The position numbers and the translations under genes are program-made. From the NCBI GenBank assembly GCA_020152595.1, contig JAIGNY010002072.1:186001-250000 (forward strand): a stretch of DNA of 64,000 nucleotides. Reading direction: 5' to 3'. Below, in pieces: positions 1 through 57,010 of the stretch (within the stretch, counting starts at the first letter, position 1; each line of letters opens with the position of its first letter). Below the pieces are notes generated by a model. It did no database searches, had not been told where the DNA came from, and worked only from the letters and a program-made list of their open reading frames with translations. The stretch comes from Chiridota heheva (Eukaryota; Echinodermata; Holothuroidea; Apodida; Chiridotidae).

Positions 1-67
1 CAAATTAATTTCAAAGTTCTAAGTTGCTTTTTTATACAAAAAGTAGCTTAATGACTGAATTTCTTAC

Positions 68-20634
<20,567 letters not shown>

Positions 20635-23600
20635 TTTTACTTACAGCTGTTGAATAATAAAGATGAGAAATTTGAAACAGGGAATACACGCAACTGCTTA
20701 CAATCTGGTACATGCATGGACTTGTTATCTATGTCTACATGCATTTGAGATCTTTTCAATTTTTAATACGTAAAATCTCAAGTACATCTCTTAGTACTAT
20801 ACTAGTATTATAAGCACAGTATGTTAGGTTTAATGAGACCATGACATTAAGACAATCCAGCAAATTAGAAACATGCCTTAGATTTGATATCAGAAGCCTG
20901 ATAATTAACTGCAGGTATCAATACTGAATTCGATGTTACAAAGGATTGATAAGACAGTCAGTTCCCAGCGTTTGCATTAATGAGGTGATGTGATGTAACT
21001 TTCTATGCACAGGACTCCGCCCACTTTGAGATTTACGCATTTTTCATGAAACAACTGTAGTCACTGGAGAAGTGAAATTTCTTATCACGTGTGTGTCACC
21101 TGACAACTACAAAGGAAATAAAACGACAAGGTAGGTGGAAGTCGGATATTTTTTCTGTACAATAATACCAAATTTTACACCCATTTTATTCGCAAAAATC
21201 ATAGAAAAATGACTTTCAGATTGGGTAAATATTGAGCCAGATATTTGCCGAGCTCCTGACCAGCTTCCACAAAAAATAGGTGTAATTTAGACATAGATTT
21301 GAAGATCAAACAGTAAGCTTTACAGTAAGCTTTCTGTAAATACTAAATTTGTGTTGGGCCAGTAACGAAAATTGCTAGAACTTTTCATTCCTGTTTTTTC
21401 AACAAAACTGCCTTTTTTTGGCTGTCGTGCTGCATTGAACCATGTGTAATGCATTACGGGTTGAAAGACAAAATATTACTCTGATTTAGAGCATTCTAAC
21501 TTTGTATTTCTAATTGCATTAATTTTTAATAAATAGATTATTTTGTAATAATTTTGATTACAGATTCATAAATATTTCGCAGGCCTACCTCAGGCTCAGC
21601 CTTCAGTTTAATATTGCTTGTGAATTTAAGTAATTGTAGTACGTCTATGCTTAGCAGCTTTCTTAATCTGTATGTTTGTTTTTACTCAATTAGCTCCAGT
21701 GAAGAGCATTCATTTGAACTGATATAAACACCCCTGTAGCAGTTCCTTTCCTCTACATATCAAGCTGAAATTTACTTTCAATTTAGTGTGACTGTTTTAT
21801 AGCCAGATTGTAAAACTCTGTTACAAAATGCAAATTGCTTCTTGGCTCATCATAGCATCTGTGAAGTTATTTATTCTCACATGCTACCTTAAAAATTTCA
21901 AGGTATCAAAAATAAAAGTGCACATAGTCTGTACACTACTGTACATTGTGTACTGTCTACACTTGTAGTCTATACTAGGTACACAGCAATGATAATTATA
22001 CAATTGCTTGCTGTCTACAAATGCTTCTGCTAATATACCCACTATACAAGATTAATTTTTCCTCTTTTCTCTTGAAAATCCTTATAAGAATCAAATAATT
22101 GCTTTATTCTTTTGTTTGATGATCCAGCCATGCTGAAATATGTTTAAATTTGTGAAGAAATGTGAAGTAAAATATGACAACAATTGTCATGATCAAGACT
22201 GTCATAGCGCGAGACTTCACATGTAAACAATACCATGTGACCATGTTATGGCCAATCACAATGCATCGCACAATCGAATGTTGAATCAGTTGCAGGAACT
22301 GATTTACAGAAAATGGGTCCAAACTTGTAAGCTCCTGACCCACTTTCAGAGATTTTTACCAACATCTTTGGATAGAAAAGGAAATTTTCCAATACATATG
22401 TGGAGATCTTTAGGGCTGGTATAAGAGAAGAGCTTTTTGACCACGATTTCCAGAAGCCAATTTTTGAAATTTTTGAACCTTGTTTATCCTATGAAATTAC
22501 ATGCGTTCTGCCATGATTTTATTTCTTTAAATGTTTGCAAATAGTATTTTAAATCCCTTTTCTACTTAAATATCATTAATCAAAAACAATTTCTTGAATT
22601 ACAAACTCGTAATCTTTATCAGAAAACGGCTTGTTTCAGCTCATTATATATTAATGATTCCGAGTGGGTGAAATACGTAAAGAAGAAATGAAACAACTTT
22701 TTAGTGAGTTGGGAACTGACTGAAGATGAAATACTACACAGATTATGATAGAAAACATCTTTGTTAGGGGTAAAGCACATAAACAAATTCCTCCATTCCA
22801 GTGAGATTATGGCAAAGTGTAATGTAAATTTACTTTTGATTTTAGATTCATAATCATACCAGTGTTACCACAACAAATGTTAAATTGTATGAATAGTGCT
22901 ACAAGAAGTTTCCATCTGGAAAGATTAACTCTCATTATTGGGAAAGAGAAGTTTTCCACTGTTTTGGTAGTTACTGAAAAGTTATATCAAATTCTCCTTG
23001 GTAATTGATTGAATCTCTGCAGTAAAAAAATAATCTATTCACATTGTAACTCACAGATTTTTGTTTCATTTTCAAGAAAAAAGAAAAAGTTTTTTGGAAA
23101 ACTGCAAACTTGAATGTCTTAAACGCATTAGATCTTTTATCTTACATCTTATATCAGACCAATAGTATACACAATTTCATACCTTTGTTTACTTTGAATA
23201 CATCAATACACCTTAAGATAGAATATGCAATATGAATGATATAACATGCAGAATGATTGATCAGCACAATAAAAAGTTGCATTGACTAAAAATTTAAACC
23301 CAACTTGAACTAGGGAGATCTTAATTTTCATTATAGAGGAAGAAAAATCAGCAATGCATATCAGGATAATAAAATTATGGGATTTGTTCAGTGGTCAAGT
23401 AAGTTTAGTACAGTTAGTAAAAAGTAAAAATCAAGTCATGAAAAAAATATAGAAGAGGAGCAAACTCAAATATAGAAAATCAAACAAAGAAAGAAATACA
23501 TGTATTTGTATATAGCATTGAAAATAAAATAATGGAAAATATTTTTAAGAAATAGGCCTATATAGTCAAGGCCTAGGTTTAGATAACTTATTATAAGAAA

Positions 23601-24214
23601 ATTTAAACCTAATGAAAATAATTTTGAATCATGCTGAATGGTGGAGTCAAAATATAACAGGGTAATGAAATAAAAACAACGACAAAGGAAAATAACAAAA
23701 CAATAACCAAACAGACCAAACCATAATGGAAAGAATAATATTCACTTTACTTTCAAATGATGTTTATTTTCTAAACACAATCAAATAAAGTAAACAGGAT
23801 AAATGGGTCATACTATTTTGAGCCCGCATCGGCCCACATAAAATTACGCCACCCGCATAATCTTTTTAGTGTTTGACACACATCGTCAGTCACCAGAGTG
23901 ACTCTAGGGTGGGTCAATTTACTTCAGAACCATTGACTTTGTACAGAGGTGATTGATTTAGAATAAGTTACTTTACAAAAAAAGTTCAGTCACTTGACTG
24001 AGGGGTGCATCAATGTGCATGTTTTGTCCACCCACTTTGGTGCAATGACTCCCCTTGTCCGCGGGTGTAGCTGTGAGTCACACAATTGACAAGGGCATAA
24101 TTTTAAGTGGTTTTTGCATTGGGTCTGGAGTGATTCAAAAACAAAACATCAATTAATCAATATGCAACTTATAATATGTATTCATTTTCCTTAAAATAAG
24201 GTATGTATGGTGGG

Positions 24215-24375
24215 TGTTTAGCTTTTAATTTGGGACACGCTGTCGCCGTGACACCTTTTTCTTAAGATATGAGTGCATATAGGTGTATGTTTGATGGGTG
24301 TGTACAGTATGTTTGATGGGTGTGTGTGTTTTCATCTAAGAGACACCGTCGCTATCGCTGTGAGGTGTAATTTCA
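24215..24375. repeat. Short repeated words
   Basis: Two loosely similar blocks, around 24235-24260 (gacacgctgtcgccgtgaca) and 24340-24370 (gagacaccgtcgctatcgct), frame direct repeats of tgtttgatgggtgtgt. Meaning unknown. Confidence 0.4.
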
Positions 24376-25027
24376 ACATCATCGAAACAACAAACTTTTA
24401 CTTCCGATGGCTAACAACTTCTCTCTTTACCTTATAAACACAAAAAAGGAGTCCTCGGTATTAAGGAGATGTTTCTGAATCAAATAATGATATCACTGAG
24501 TAAAACTTATTGCTAGAAATGTATAAAAAATTGTATTTTCTGGAAGTTTTGGCCTCGTGGTCCTTTACAATAAAATACCTGAGTAGAACTGAATTTTGTA
24601 TGCCAGGTACTGCGGGTGTATACAAGTTAGAGAAAGAGCAATGCGGGCGAGACAAATTCACGGGCATTTTTGACTTGTTTAAATTTACGCAAAAAATCAT
24701 TCCATGAAGAGACTATTGAACCAAATAGCTTAAGTTTAGAACATTTCAATTAATCATGACAGACTACACACTTGTAAATTTTTTTTTTTAGCTTATCATA
24801 TGAATTCATTTCATCAGTATCACCCAGTATCAAATCCACTTGGAAAAGTGATGTAGGCCTAGCGTTAGTGTTTTTTGAATATTTCTTATCCCAAGCCAAT
24901 CAATTTCCGTGATTTGCAGTGCTCTGGGCTTAACTATTAAGTATCACTATCACGCCATCTCCTAGTACGCGTTCACATACCCAAATAGAGCTGATATCCA
25001 AATCATATCATAAAAGCCCAAACTAAC

Positions 25028-25062
25028 ACTACCACCACCACCACCACAAAAAAAAAAAAAAA
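25028..25062. repeat. (ACC)n and A-run simple repeats
   Basis: A short run of accaccacc followed by about 15 A immediately left of the LINE fragment. Confidence 0.8.
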
Positions 25063-25300
25063 TTGAAGACGCCCAGAGTTAGTAAAAAACTTGTCAATGT
25101 TGACCTTAAAAATGTGAACAGAATTGGAGCTAACTACCCACTCAGGCAAACCATTCCACTCATAACAACTCTTTGCGAAAAGCTAAAATGCCGAATATCT
25201 ATTGGTGAGAACTCTTTGGTCAACTTCAAACTGTTAGTTCTGAATCTGAATCTGAAACGGTTAAGTCGGCAAAAATCCTTCAAGAGGACATGAACGCCAA
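25060..25300 (-). mobile_element. LINE fragment: extreme C-terminus of a CR1/jockey-like ORF2
   Basis: Minus-strand frames read SPIDIRHFSFSQRVV and, after a frameshift, WNGLPEWVVSSNSVHIFK, the usual end of such ORFs (VWNSLP...VN.FK). The upstream words gttcatgtcctcttgaagga and gccgacttaaccg recur on the plus strand at about 51195-51245. It abuts the larger LINE at 25330 but is probably a separate insertion. Confidence 0.75.
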
Positions 25301-25329
25301 CCGAGCGTAAAAAGTATGAGTAAAAAATA

Positions 25330-28300
25330 ATATAAAAAAAACTAGTTAGCAATACAGGTGTTAGTAAGTTTAGCTTTGAAACAATTGAGACTTAGTGCAT
25401 GAACAATGTCTGACGGTAAAGCATTCCAATCCTTTAGTGTGTGAGGGAAGAAAGAGTGTTTATATACATTCTTTTTAGCATAGGGAACCTGGAAATTAAG
25501 GTCATGATTATTTCTTGTATTAGTTCTAACGGTGAGGATAAGTTCATCTTTATTGATGGCGACAAGATTGTTATTGATTTTATATAGCATATGTAGCCGG
25601 GTGTTGTATCGTCTTGTTTTAAGCAGGGGCCAATCTAATTTATAAAGCATGTTTTTACACTAGATTTATAAGAGTAGTCTGCCATACAGAACCTGGCTGC
25701 TCTCCTTTGAATAGATTCAAGTTTATCCACATCGCACTGGTGATGGGGTCCCAGACTGCAGATGCGCACTCAAGTACTGGCCTGACTAGAGCTTTATAAG
25801 CAGTGGATTTAACGTCGGTGGGACAGTTTGAGAGGTTACGTTTAAAAGGCCAAGTATAGAGTTAGCTTTCTTGGTTATGTTATGTATATGTTTATCCCAT
25901 CTAAGTTTATTATCAATTTCAACACCTAGGTATGGGTGGGAGTTGACATGTTTTAGTGGCTGGTTGCATAAGGTATAAACAGGTGATTTAAAGCATTTCT
26001 TAGAGGAAATTGACAAGATGTAGCATTTGGAGGGGTTGAAATTCATTTGCCATTTGTTTTGCCATTGTTCAAGTTTGTTAAGATCATCTTGGAGGATTTG
26101 TTGGTCAGGGGTTATCAATTGTTCTGTACACAAGGCAGTCATCAGCAAACAGTCTGACTGTGCTGTTTATATTATCAGGGATGTCATTTATATATAAGAG
26201 GAAAAGTAAAGGACCCAAGACAGTACCTTGTGGTACACCGGATAAAACCTGTTTAGAATCAGAGATTTCACTATCGCAAACAACACGCTGGATGCGGTTG
26301 TTGAGGAATGATGCAAACCAGGCCAGAAGATTTCCATCAATGCCATAGGCAGAAAGTTTGGATAACAAGCGCTGGTGGGGACTTTATCAAAGGCTTTGAG
26401 AAGTCAAGAATAGCCATAGAGACGTTACTGTTTTGGTCAATTTGTTTAGAGATATCATTTATTGTTAAGAGGAGTTGTGTTTCAGTCGATCTTTTTGCAC
26501 GGAAGCCATGTTGTAAATCAGTTAAGATATTATGCTCATCAAGGAATTTCATCACATGTGAGTGGATTATATGCTCAAGGATTTTACTACAAACGAGGTG
26601 AGGGAAATAGGTCTATAATTAGCTGGGTTTTGTTTATCACCTTTTTAAAACACTACATATGTTTGCTTCTTTCCACTTGTTAGGATAGTACCATTATCGA
26701 CAGAGGTTTGAAAGAGATCAGTTAGAATTTCATAGAGGTCATCAGCATGTGCTTTTAGAAACCATGGTGGTATTTGGTCAGGACCTGAGGCTTTGTTGGG
26801 GTCTAGGTTATGCAGTTGCTTTTTGACACCTTCTGGGGTAATTATAAGTTGGTTTATTTTGCTGTTGGTAAGTGGTTTGGTTACAGGAATTTGGGAGGTG
26901 TTTTCTACTGTGAAAGCACTGAAAACTGGTCATTTAGAATGTTAGCTTTAGTTTTACTGTCACTGCAGAGTTTACCGTTATTTAGTAGATCAGACACACC
27001 TACAGAGTTACTTCTTAATCTTTTGATATAGGACCAAAATGCCTTTGGGTTTTCGTTAAGTGAGTTTTTAAGTTTATCACAGATGAAGGTGTTTCTAGCT
27101 TCTTTGAGGTTTTTATGGACAGCCTTTCTAAAGCTTTTATAGGCAGTCCAGTCATTGGCTTGTTGATTAGTCTTAGCTTTTTTAAACAGTTTATGTTTTT
27201 TCCTGCAGAGACGGCGTTGGATACGGGTAAACCAGGGCAGATTTAGTTTGGTTGAGGTGAATTTGTGAGGCGTGTTTTTATCAATAATCAATTTAATTTC
27301 TTGTTCAAAGAAATTCCATTTTTCATCAACATCAATGGAGGAATTAAATTGAGTATAATATTGCAGTTTAAATTTGGTCAGGTCTTCTTTTATTCGTTTT
27401 ATGTTAGCTTTTTTCTTTAAATAGATTTTACGTTTAGGTAACTTTTTTACGAGGGGGAGATATTTAGGGTCAATTCAACAATATCATGGTCACTTATACT
27501 GAATGACATTAGCTGAGGTAACAGCTGGTGAATTGTTAGTAAAAACAAGATCAAGGATGTTGTTATCTCTGGTGGGTGACTGCACCATTTGAGTGAGATT
27601 GAATGAATTGGTCACTTCAAGAAGAATTTTGGCTGCTTCGAGGAAGCGTTAGTTCCTGAAATAATGTTTTGACTCCAGTCAATATTAGGTTGGTTGAAAT
27701 CACCAGTAAGAATAACATTGTTTTTGTCAGCATTTTTACCAAGCTTTTGGAGGGATTTTTTCAACTCAAGTAGGCTAGTGAGATCATTGTGACTGGGTCT
27801 GTAAAATGTTCCTATATACATGCTCTTTTCCTTAGGAAATTGGAATTTGGTCCAGATAATTTCACAGTCAGAGTCTAATTTAGTGAGCTCAGTGAAAACC
27901 AGGTCATTTTTTATTGCCTGTAGTACACCACCATAAGTATTTGAATTTCTATCTTTAAGTAACAACTGTATAGTTGTCCGGGAAAATTTCAGCGCTGGTA
28001 ATTTGAATTAAGCCAGGTTTCAGTGCCAATAATGACATCTGGGTCTTTTTCTTTGATAAGACTTTCCACGGAGGCCGTCTTGTTTGAACACTCTGAAAGT
28101 TGATAACAAGAAGTTTTAGAACCTTCCTTTTTCCCTTTTGGGATTTGTTTTCAATTTGACATCGGGATGGTGGTTGAATCCCGAGTCAAGGCCAGAAGAA
28201 TAATTTTGAAGTGGCTCATATGAGTTAGTACAGTTGATGGAATTGTTAGTTGAGAAGAAAGAATCAGAGAAGTTCATGAAGTCACAAGTGTCACACACCC

Positions 28301-28460
28301 AGGTACAGCTAGAATGCATGAGATCGCTGTATTTTGAGTCGTCAATGCTACAGCACTTAGTGTGGATCCATAGATCACAATTGTCACACAAATGTCACAT
28401 GAGGATTAGCTGGAACATGCAAGAAATAACAGGAAGTCAAAGCATCACTACCAAATAGAA
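25330..28460 (-). mobile_element. Decayed, nearly full-length CR1/jockey-like LINE with PHD-type finger, endonuclease and reverse transcriptase
   Basis: In minus-strand order: a Cys/His finger CDNCDLWIHTKCCSI with VCDTCDF (28116-28391); an APE-type endonuclease with KEKDPDVIIGTETWLNSN (about 28010-28070, frameshifted) and YIGTFYRPSHND, VILTGDFNQPNIDW (27612-27965); a linker with NLPWFTRIQRRLCRKKHKLF (26905-27291); reverse transcriptase with LTDLQHGFRAKRSTETQL (26337-26555), GVPQGTVLGPLLFLLYIND and the catalytic FADD (26105-26368), YLGVEIDNKLRWDKHI (25786-26148); and a C-terminus with RRYNTRLHMLYKI and WNALPSDIV (25342-25650). At least five frame breaks, so inactive. No poly-A tail seen. Confidence 0.93.
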
Positions 28461-29650
28461 ACTTAAAAACCTGAACCATATCCCCACATAATCTTCTCAA
28501 CCTAAGCGTGCTTAAACCAAAAATTCGCGATTTCATAAGAGAGATTCCTTACTTCAGGAATAAGTCTAGCCTAGTGGCTCTTCGCTGAACCTGCTCCACT
28601 TATCTTTCTCATTAAAGGGATTCCAAGCCTGATATATCATCTTACTCTCAACAAAGCCTTTATTATTAGTAATACAAAGAGATAAATAAAGTGTCAATGA
28701 TCGCATTCCCCATCGCCTCACGTCGGCGTTTTGACAACTTGGGTTGTTAAAAGTTGTCGTGAAACTGGTCTACATGTAAATTCATGTGGAAGAGAAATGT
28801 GCGTAGGGGCTAGCGTCTTAAGTTAAATTTTCAATAACGTTGTTTGCAGCCTTCACAAAATTAAAAGAAATTTTGAGCAAATTATATGAATGCATATGGA
28901 AGCAAAATTAGAAAAGAAAAAAAAAAAAACGAGTAAAGACAAACCTAACGACGTAACGTTAATTTTCGTACGTAGGTTTTTCGTCAGTGCTGCTAGTGCT
29001 ACTGCGAGTTGTACTTTGTTGTACTCAGCGTGCGTGTCGAGTCACGCCTAAACAAGCCATGAAGCGCACAAACGCTTGGCGACGAGTAAGCGTTTTACGC
29101 ATTTAAAACTGACAGCATTCCCAGGCACACTGCACTTTGGACGGTTTTGGGAAAATGGGGAAAAATGCGGATGCCGCATATAAGTTTAGCTTGATCAATT
29201 TGCATGTCATATTCATTTTGTTTCATTTAAAAACAACAAAAGTGAGATTAACTAGAGAAAAGAAGTTATTGTTAGACGTAGGGTTACGATTATGGTTAAA
29301 ATAAGGTTTTTCAAGTGTTCACGGTGTTTGTTTTTAAATTGTTTTTGAGGAACAAAAATATTAAAGATGTACAGTACTTCTTAGCGGCATGCGCATGCTT
29401 CCTACTTTCCACGATTTTACGCGCTGCCTGACTCAACTAACTTAGCGTTGCTGATTTTTGAAGTTCAAGATAACGCGAATTTGGTTCTTTATTTTCAGTA
29501 GGTCTAATTTTCATTTTCTTTCTTATAGGCCTACTACTTTTGCTATAAGATTTTTAGTACATTTTTGTTCAGTTGCTTCTGAATCATGAATGAATGTGGC
29601 CCTGTGGGTGTTGATAACATTACCGTGCCATGTAGCTGTAATATAGTAAT
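28461..29650. other. No recognised feature
   Basis: AT-rich sequence upstream of DDX42 and beyond the LINE 5' end. No supported gene or repeat. Confidence 0.4.
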
Positions 29651-29677
29651 TCCGCGAAATAGGCCACACTTTATGAC

Positions 29678-29729
29678 TAGTGAGATAAACACTTGACGTG
29701 CAATACTGAGTAAAGTGTTTATCTCACTA
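29678..29729. repeat. Foldback: 17-bp perfect inverted repeat
   Basis: tagtgagataaacactt at 29678-29694 is repeated as a perfect reverse complement at 29713-29729 with an 18-base loop. Weaker symmetry extends outward (ggccacact on the left, agtgtggtc on the right at about 29768-29776), suggesting a small foldback/MITE of about 120 bp. It could form a hairpin as RNA or DNA. Confidence 0.75.
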
Positions 29730-30859
29730 ATGTCGCATGCACTATATGAGTACGTTTAAGGGATGGAGTGTGGTCTCTTGAATGAAGAGTGTATGCGTGG
29801 GGGTTTTCTGTAAAGATAAACTCGATTTAGCTTACGTGTCTACAGCTATAATCTTTCTCTTTTTGTTGACATACATGTAGGCCTAGCTGCTTACACAATT
29901 TGGGACAGATTTGCTGTAGTATAGGCGGTGGATTACATTAGACACTGCATCCAGTTCTTTCTAGTTCATGTAATTAGTAGTATAAAAACGAATAAGATCT
30001 GGTGACTTTGTTCTGCACTTTTCCCAATCACTCCCTCACCTTTACTGTCAAGAATAATATATAGGGCCTATGCCATATCTGTAGAAAGCATAGGCTAGCT
30101 GATATTGGTCATTATGATTACTTTTCTCCTTCGGGGAAAATTTGTGGGTCACGCCCATAGACCTGGCAGCCAGGCCTATTAATTTCATACTGTAGTTTGT
30201 ATCTAACATGTTTAATAGGCTTAGTGGGGAAGATCTTCCGCACTACTTTCAGGAGGAAGGTATACAAATTAAGGCAATTTGGTGTGAATATTAATCTGTG
30301 GTGCATAAATTCAAATCTGGTGCACAAATCAAAACTACCCATCTGCTTTGATCAATCCGTTTCCTCGCATATGCCCCCACTCTGGTAATGATTATTGTAA
30401 TAGAAAGCAAATTTGGATCAGGTGACGTGACCTACCATCAGGTGACTTCATATGCGTGAGAAGATGATGTGATTCAAATTCTATCACGACCTTACAGACC
30501 ACAAAATTTGATTCAGCCAACTCACTGTTTGACTCATGTTGTTTGCGTTATAATTGTGAAATTAAAGGGCACTGTTCTACAATTATCATTTTTGGTTATT
30601 TTTCATTTTTTATCCAAAGAACATAGCTATGATGCGAAATAGTGCTAAATACCTTTTGTAGAGGCTGTAATGGGGGTGGCGAAGGTAGGGAAGATGACCT
30701 CCCACAAAGTGGTGACCTAAAGGCAGTCTGGCGAAATGCACGCTACATGTTAAGGGATAGGGGTTAGAAGTTCAAGCGCTGGGGAAATGTTAAAGAGATA
30801 GGAGGTCATAAATTAAAGGAAAGTGATGTCTTTATTAGTTAAAAGAGATGGGGAAATTG

Positions 30860-30980
30860 GTAAAGGGGGTGACATAGGTTAAAGGGGTGGGATTCATAGG
30901 TTAAAACAGTAGGGTTTCATAGGTTACAGGGGTGGTGTGTCATAGGTCAAGGGGTAGTGTTTCATAGGTTAAAGGGGTAC
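30860..30980. repeat. Short degenerate tandem repeat
   Basis: About five units of roughly 24 bp built on cataggttaaaggggtggg. Degenerate; intergenic. Confidence 0.75.
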
Positions 30981-31494
30981 TGTAATTATTTTGAAAATGA
31001 ATTAACATTGTTAATTAAGTATTTTTGATTTTTTTAAAGACATATTTCAATTTTTTTTAATTGACACTGGCTGTCAATAACTTTGTTTTTATATTGAAAG
31101 GACATTGAAGACCTTCTGATTTAAACATGCACATTTCATCACTTACCCCTGCTCACATTAGAATAACATGTAGTGGTGACTTAAAGGCAAGGTGACCTGA
31201 AGTCACCACGTAGATTTTCAAGTTTAAATACATATTGAAGTTTCCAATAAATATACATGTAGCTGTTGACTGCATTTTTAAGTGTGTGAAGAGTGTATTG
31301 TTTATTTTTGAACAAAAAATTGTAAGTGAAGTTATTTCAGGTCAATAATATTTGCGAAATCTATCACGGAAGTGGCAACATAAAGGCAGGTTACATTAGG
31401 CCAAAAATATCACAATTATTATAGCCAGTTTGATATGGCTGAAAAGATTACACATTAGGCTTAGTGTTTCAGATTCCTTGCAGATGTTGATCAT

Positions 31495-31580
31495 AGGTGC
31501 AGGTGCACAAATTCCCGGTGCAGGAGCACAAAAAGGTGCCTGCAGGCTCACAAATTCCCTTTGCAGGCGCACAAAATGGT
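31495..31580. repeat. Short degenerate repeat, gcaggtgcacaaa words
   Basis: Four loose repeats of tgcagg.gcacaaa followed by attccc or a variant. Confidence 0.55.
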
Positions 31581-32040
31581 GAGGTTGAGGTTTTGAATTT
31601 GGATTGCAGCTTTCTGCTGGCTGGAAAAAACCATCGCTAAAAATAGTATGATCATATCGGAGGGGAAAATTGCAGGATCATTACGGAATAACATAAATGT
31701 AGGCTACAATTGAAATCAAATGTCCACTGTGTTTTGTCACTTGTCACAAAGCTGAGTATGATAACCATTCACGTTATGAACGTCAAGAAAAAAAAAGACC
31801 ATTTATTCTCTCAATAATTTGAATTCTATCCGACGGCAGGACAGTGATCACCTGCCTGGTTCTCTGAAAACTATTTGAGAAAAGAAGCGTGAAAACGCAG
31901 CGTTATTCACTTACCGTCCTGGTTCAGTCAAGTCAAAGTTCATGTGCGTTGATTCATTGGCAGCTGGAGAACTTGGCTGAGGCATTGTGGTATTAATGTA
32001 ATGGTGCAGTGTAAAAGCCTATTGTATGTATGTATGTACA

Positions 32041-32064
<24 letters not shown>
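32041..32064. repeat. (TG)12 microsatellite
   Basis: Uninterrupted TG dinucleotides, flanked by tatg/tgta words. Confidence 0.95.
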
Positions 32065-32071
<7 letters not shown>

Positions 32072-34196
32072 ATGTATGTGGGGAGTGGGACCATGGCACT
32101 ACCTTTCATGTTCATAGAAAGCATTTTCTTTTCTGTCTATGTGTAGGCTTATAAAGCTACGCTCTTCAAGCGGTCCGACATACGATTATTATAAGATGAA
32201 TACCATATAAGGATATAGGGCGGACCTCTGAGTAGCTATTGTGTAATGGCAAATGCACATATGGACCAATTCAGATTAAAAGTACAGCTATAAAGATGAT
32301 TAAACTTAAAAAACTAACAGCTTGAGATATTCAGAAAGATTTTCTTTCTTATTTGCTTCAATTGTAAGCATAGTTTTGAATAGGGCCTAAATGTTATTGA
32401 ATTATCAAATCAAATTAATTGTTGTGCTGCATTTTTTCCTGCCGCACATGTAAATGAGGGACCCATTGTACAGCGTGCCTGCCATTACAATTTTTCTATG
32501 GTAGCTGACCTGGGACAGTGGGAGTTGGTTTAGCCTTCAGACATCGGCTGATGAAGGAGTCAAATTAGCATCATTTGAGGGTGAAATGGATGAATAAAAT
32601 TACACTACACGCTAACAACACACAAGTTTATTAATGTATTTTATTCACCAATGCCTTCATTCTCATTTTCAGCATTATTTACAAAACATACTTGCAGTAC
32701 AATGATAGAGTGATAGAAAAGTAACAGTAGGCCTACGGGTAGGGTTAATGCACTTTGTTGCATTCTAAAATTTGTTTACATAAACTTTGAAAATACCCAC
32801 TTTGTCAGTTTAAACTGGGCATTGTCATAAAAACCGCCCTGTTTTGAGAAAAGCCCAACCCGTGAGACCTTAATTCACATGGAAATCTTATGAGTGTCTG
32901 CCTATTTAAGTTTACTTCAAAAAGAATATGATACTAGAAAGAATACAAAAAAAGTATTTTTTCAATAATCTACCTGTACATCAAATTCTCAGTGCAGTTT
33001 TTGTAAATGATTGTAAAACAGTTTGTTAAAACGTGTCATGAATGTAATGTGACAATAGCCAATCAGGAACCAGGAAAGTTACATTAAATACCATGTATTA
33101 GCTGTTGGATATACATTTCAGTGAGTAATATGAAATTAATTCATCAACAATGTGAGTCTATTTAAAGTAACTGTAGTTTATACAAGATTTCCGTTTTCTT
33201 CAAATTAAGTTTTTCTTGAAAATGGTAAACAAGTTTCTTACGGATTGTCCTACTGTAAGTTTTTGGCAAAAATTCCCATTTGAAGGTAAAATCAACTTGA
33301 AAGTATGTATGTCTCATTTAAGATAATCTTTGTTATCAAAATGTTAGGCTCCATAAGAACAACCTCATATTTAGTTGAATTTTTGATGCTCTCACAGCCC
33401 TGGTCATAAAACTCTTAAAAATTGCAAGATAAATCCTCAACGATCCATTCCAAATTTGAGACACCTTTTGAGGACTCTCATGCGCCTTAAAAATAAAAGT
33501 TGCTGTCATTTGTTTTTTATCAGCAAAATCAAGATGAATATTTATATTTGATGATGGAAAAATCTGCAATGTGGAGTAAAAATACCCTTCCAGAAATATG
33601 TTAACCATTTTGGTATTTTAATTTTCAAGTATTAAGTATTTAGTAATTTATTAAGTAGTTGTTTCAATAAACTTGATAGAGGTTTTTTTTCTTTTTCTAA
33701 TGTCTTTCATAATAGCTTCAAATTTTCCCAGATTTTGCACTTAGGGAGGTATGTGTATCTTGCACACCTGGAAATTAGCTTTTTAGTGTGCTAGAGACTA
33801 GCTTACACTTTGTGGCTAGTCTTTTGTTCTATTATTGACTACAGTGGGGAAAAAACTTAACTTTCACAGACTTTTCAAAAACAGAGGACTAAAGAGTTAC
33901 TTTTTAGATTTAGTTCCAGCATGTACTTAGCTTTACTTTGGAAATATTCTTAAATAAAATAAGACATTCTGTATAGGCTTACTGTTGTTGTGAATTAACA
34001 CACCATCTCAACTACTCTTTAGTGAGCACCAAGAAATAATGACAAAATATGGCTCCTACAGTTTCTATTATATATGAAATACATATATTTCCATTTTTGA
34101 AATGCAATACCCAGTATATTAATTAGCATTTTATGGACGTACCCCTGTTGAATTCATTATTGCTTCTTACTCATTTCAGCATTAAGAAAGCCAAGA

Positions 34197-56723
<22,527 letters not shown>

Positions 56724-57010
56724 GAGGTGGGTACCAATCAATGTGGCGTTCATGGATGAAGAAGTTCCTGGTCTGTATCCTCCATGATTGTGGTAAAGTT
56801 TGCCCCCTAGTTTTGATCCAGTGGTGGTGCATCACAATCCAATGATATGCTAAAGTCTGTCAGTTGAAGGGTGCAGATTCTTGAAGTTTTTTAAAACTTT
56901 TTTTGTATGTTTTCAATCGTGATTTGTTTGGTTACATCAGGGGAAAAGGAACATGTACCAATTACATAGCCATTTATAATAAAATGACTCCAGTCACCAT
57001 CATACAGTTT
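56724..57010 (+). promoter_or_regulatory. DDX42: DDX42 3' untranslated region with AATAAA at 56978-56983
   Basis: A canonical polyadenylation signal 255 bp after the stop, followed by a T-rich stretch at about 57010-57025. The cleavage site was not determined. Confidence 0.7.

Larger units (their letters stand above)
20635..34179. other. Intergenic / 5' flanking region between divergent DDX23 and DDX42
   Basis: About 13.5 kb between the two starts. It must hold both promoters and any 5' non-coding exons, but I could not fix a TATA box, transcription start or upstream exon for either. It contains LINE pieces (25060-28460), a foldback (29678-29729), short repeats (30860-30980, 31495-31580) and a TG run (32041-32064). 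The stretches 20660-25050 and 28470-29650 hold nothing I recognise as a gene. Confidence 0.6.
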
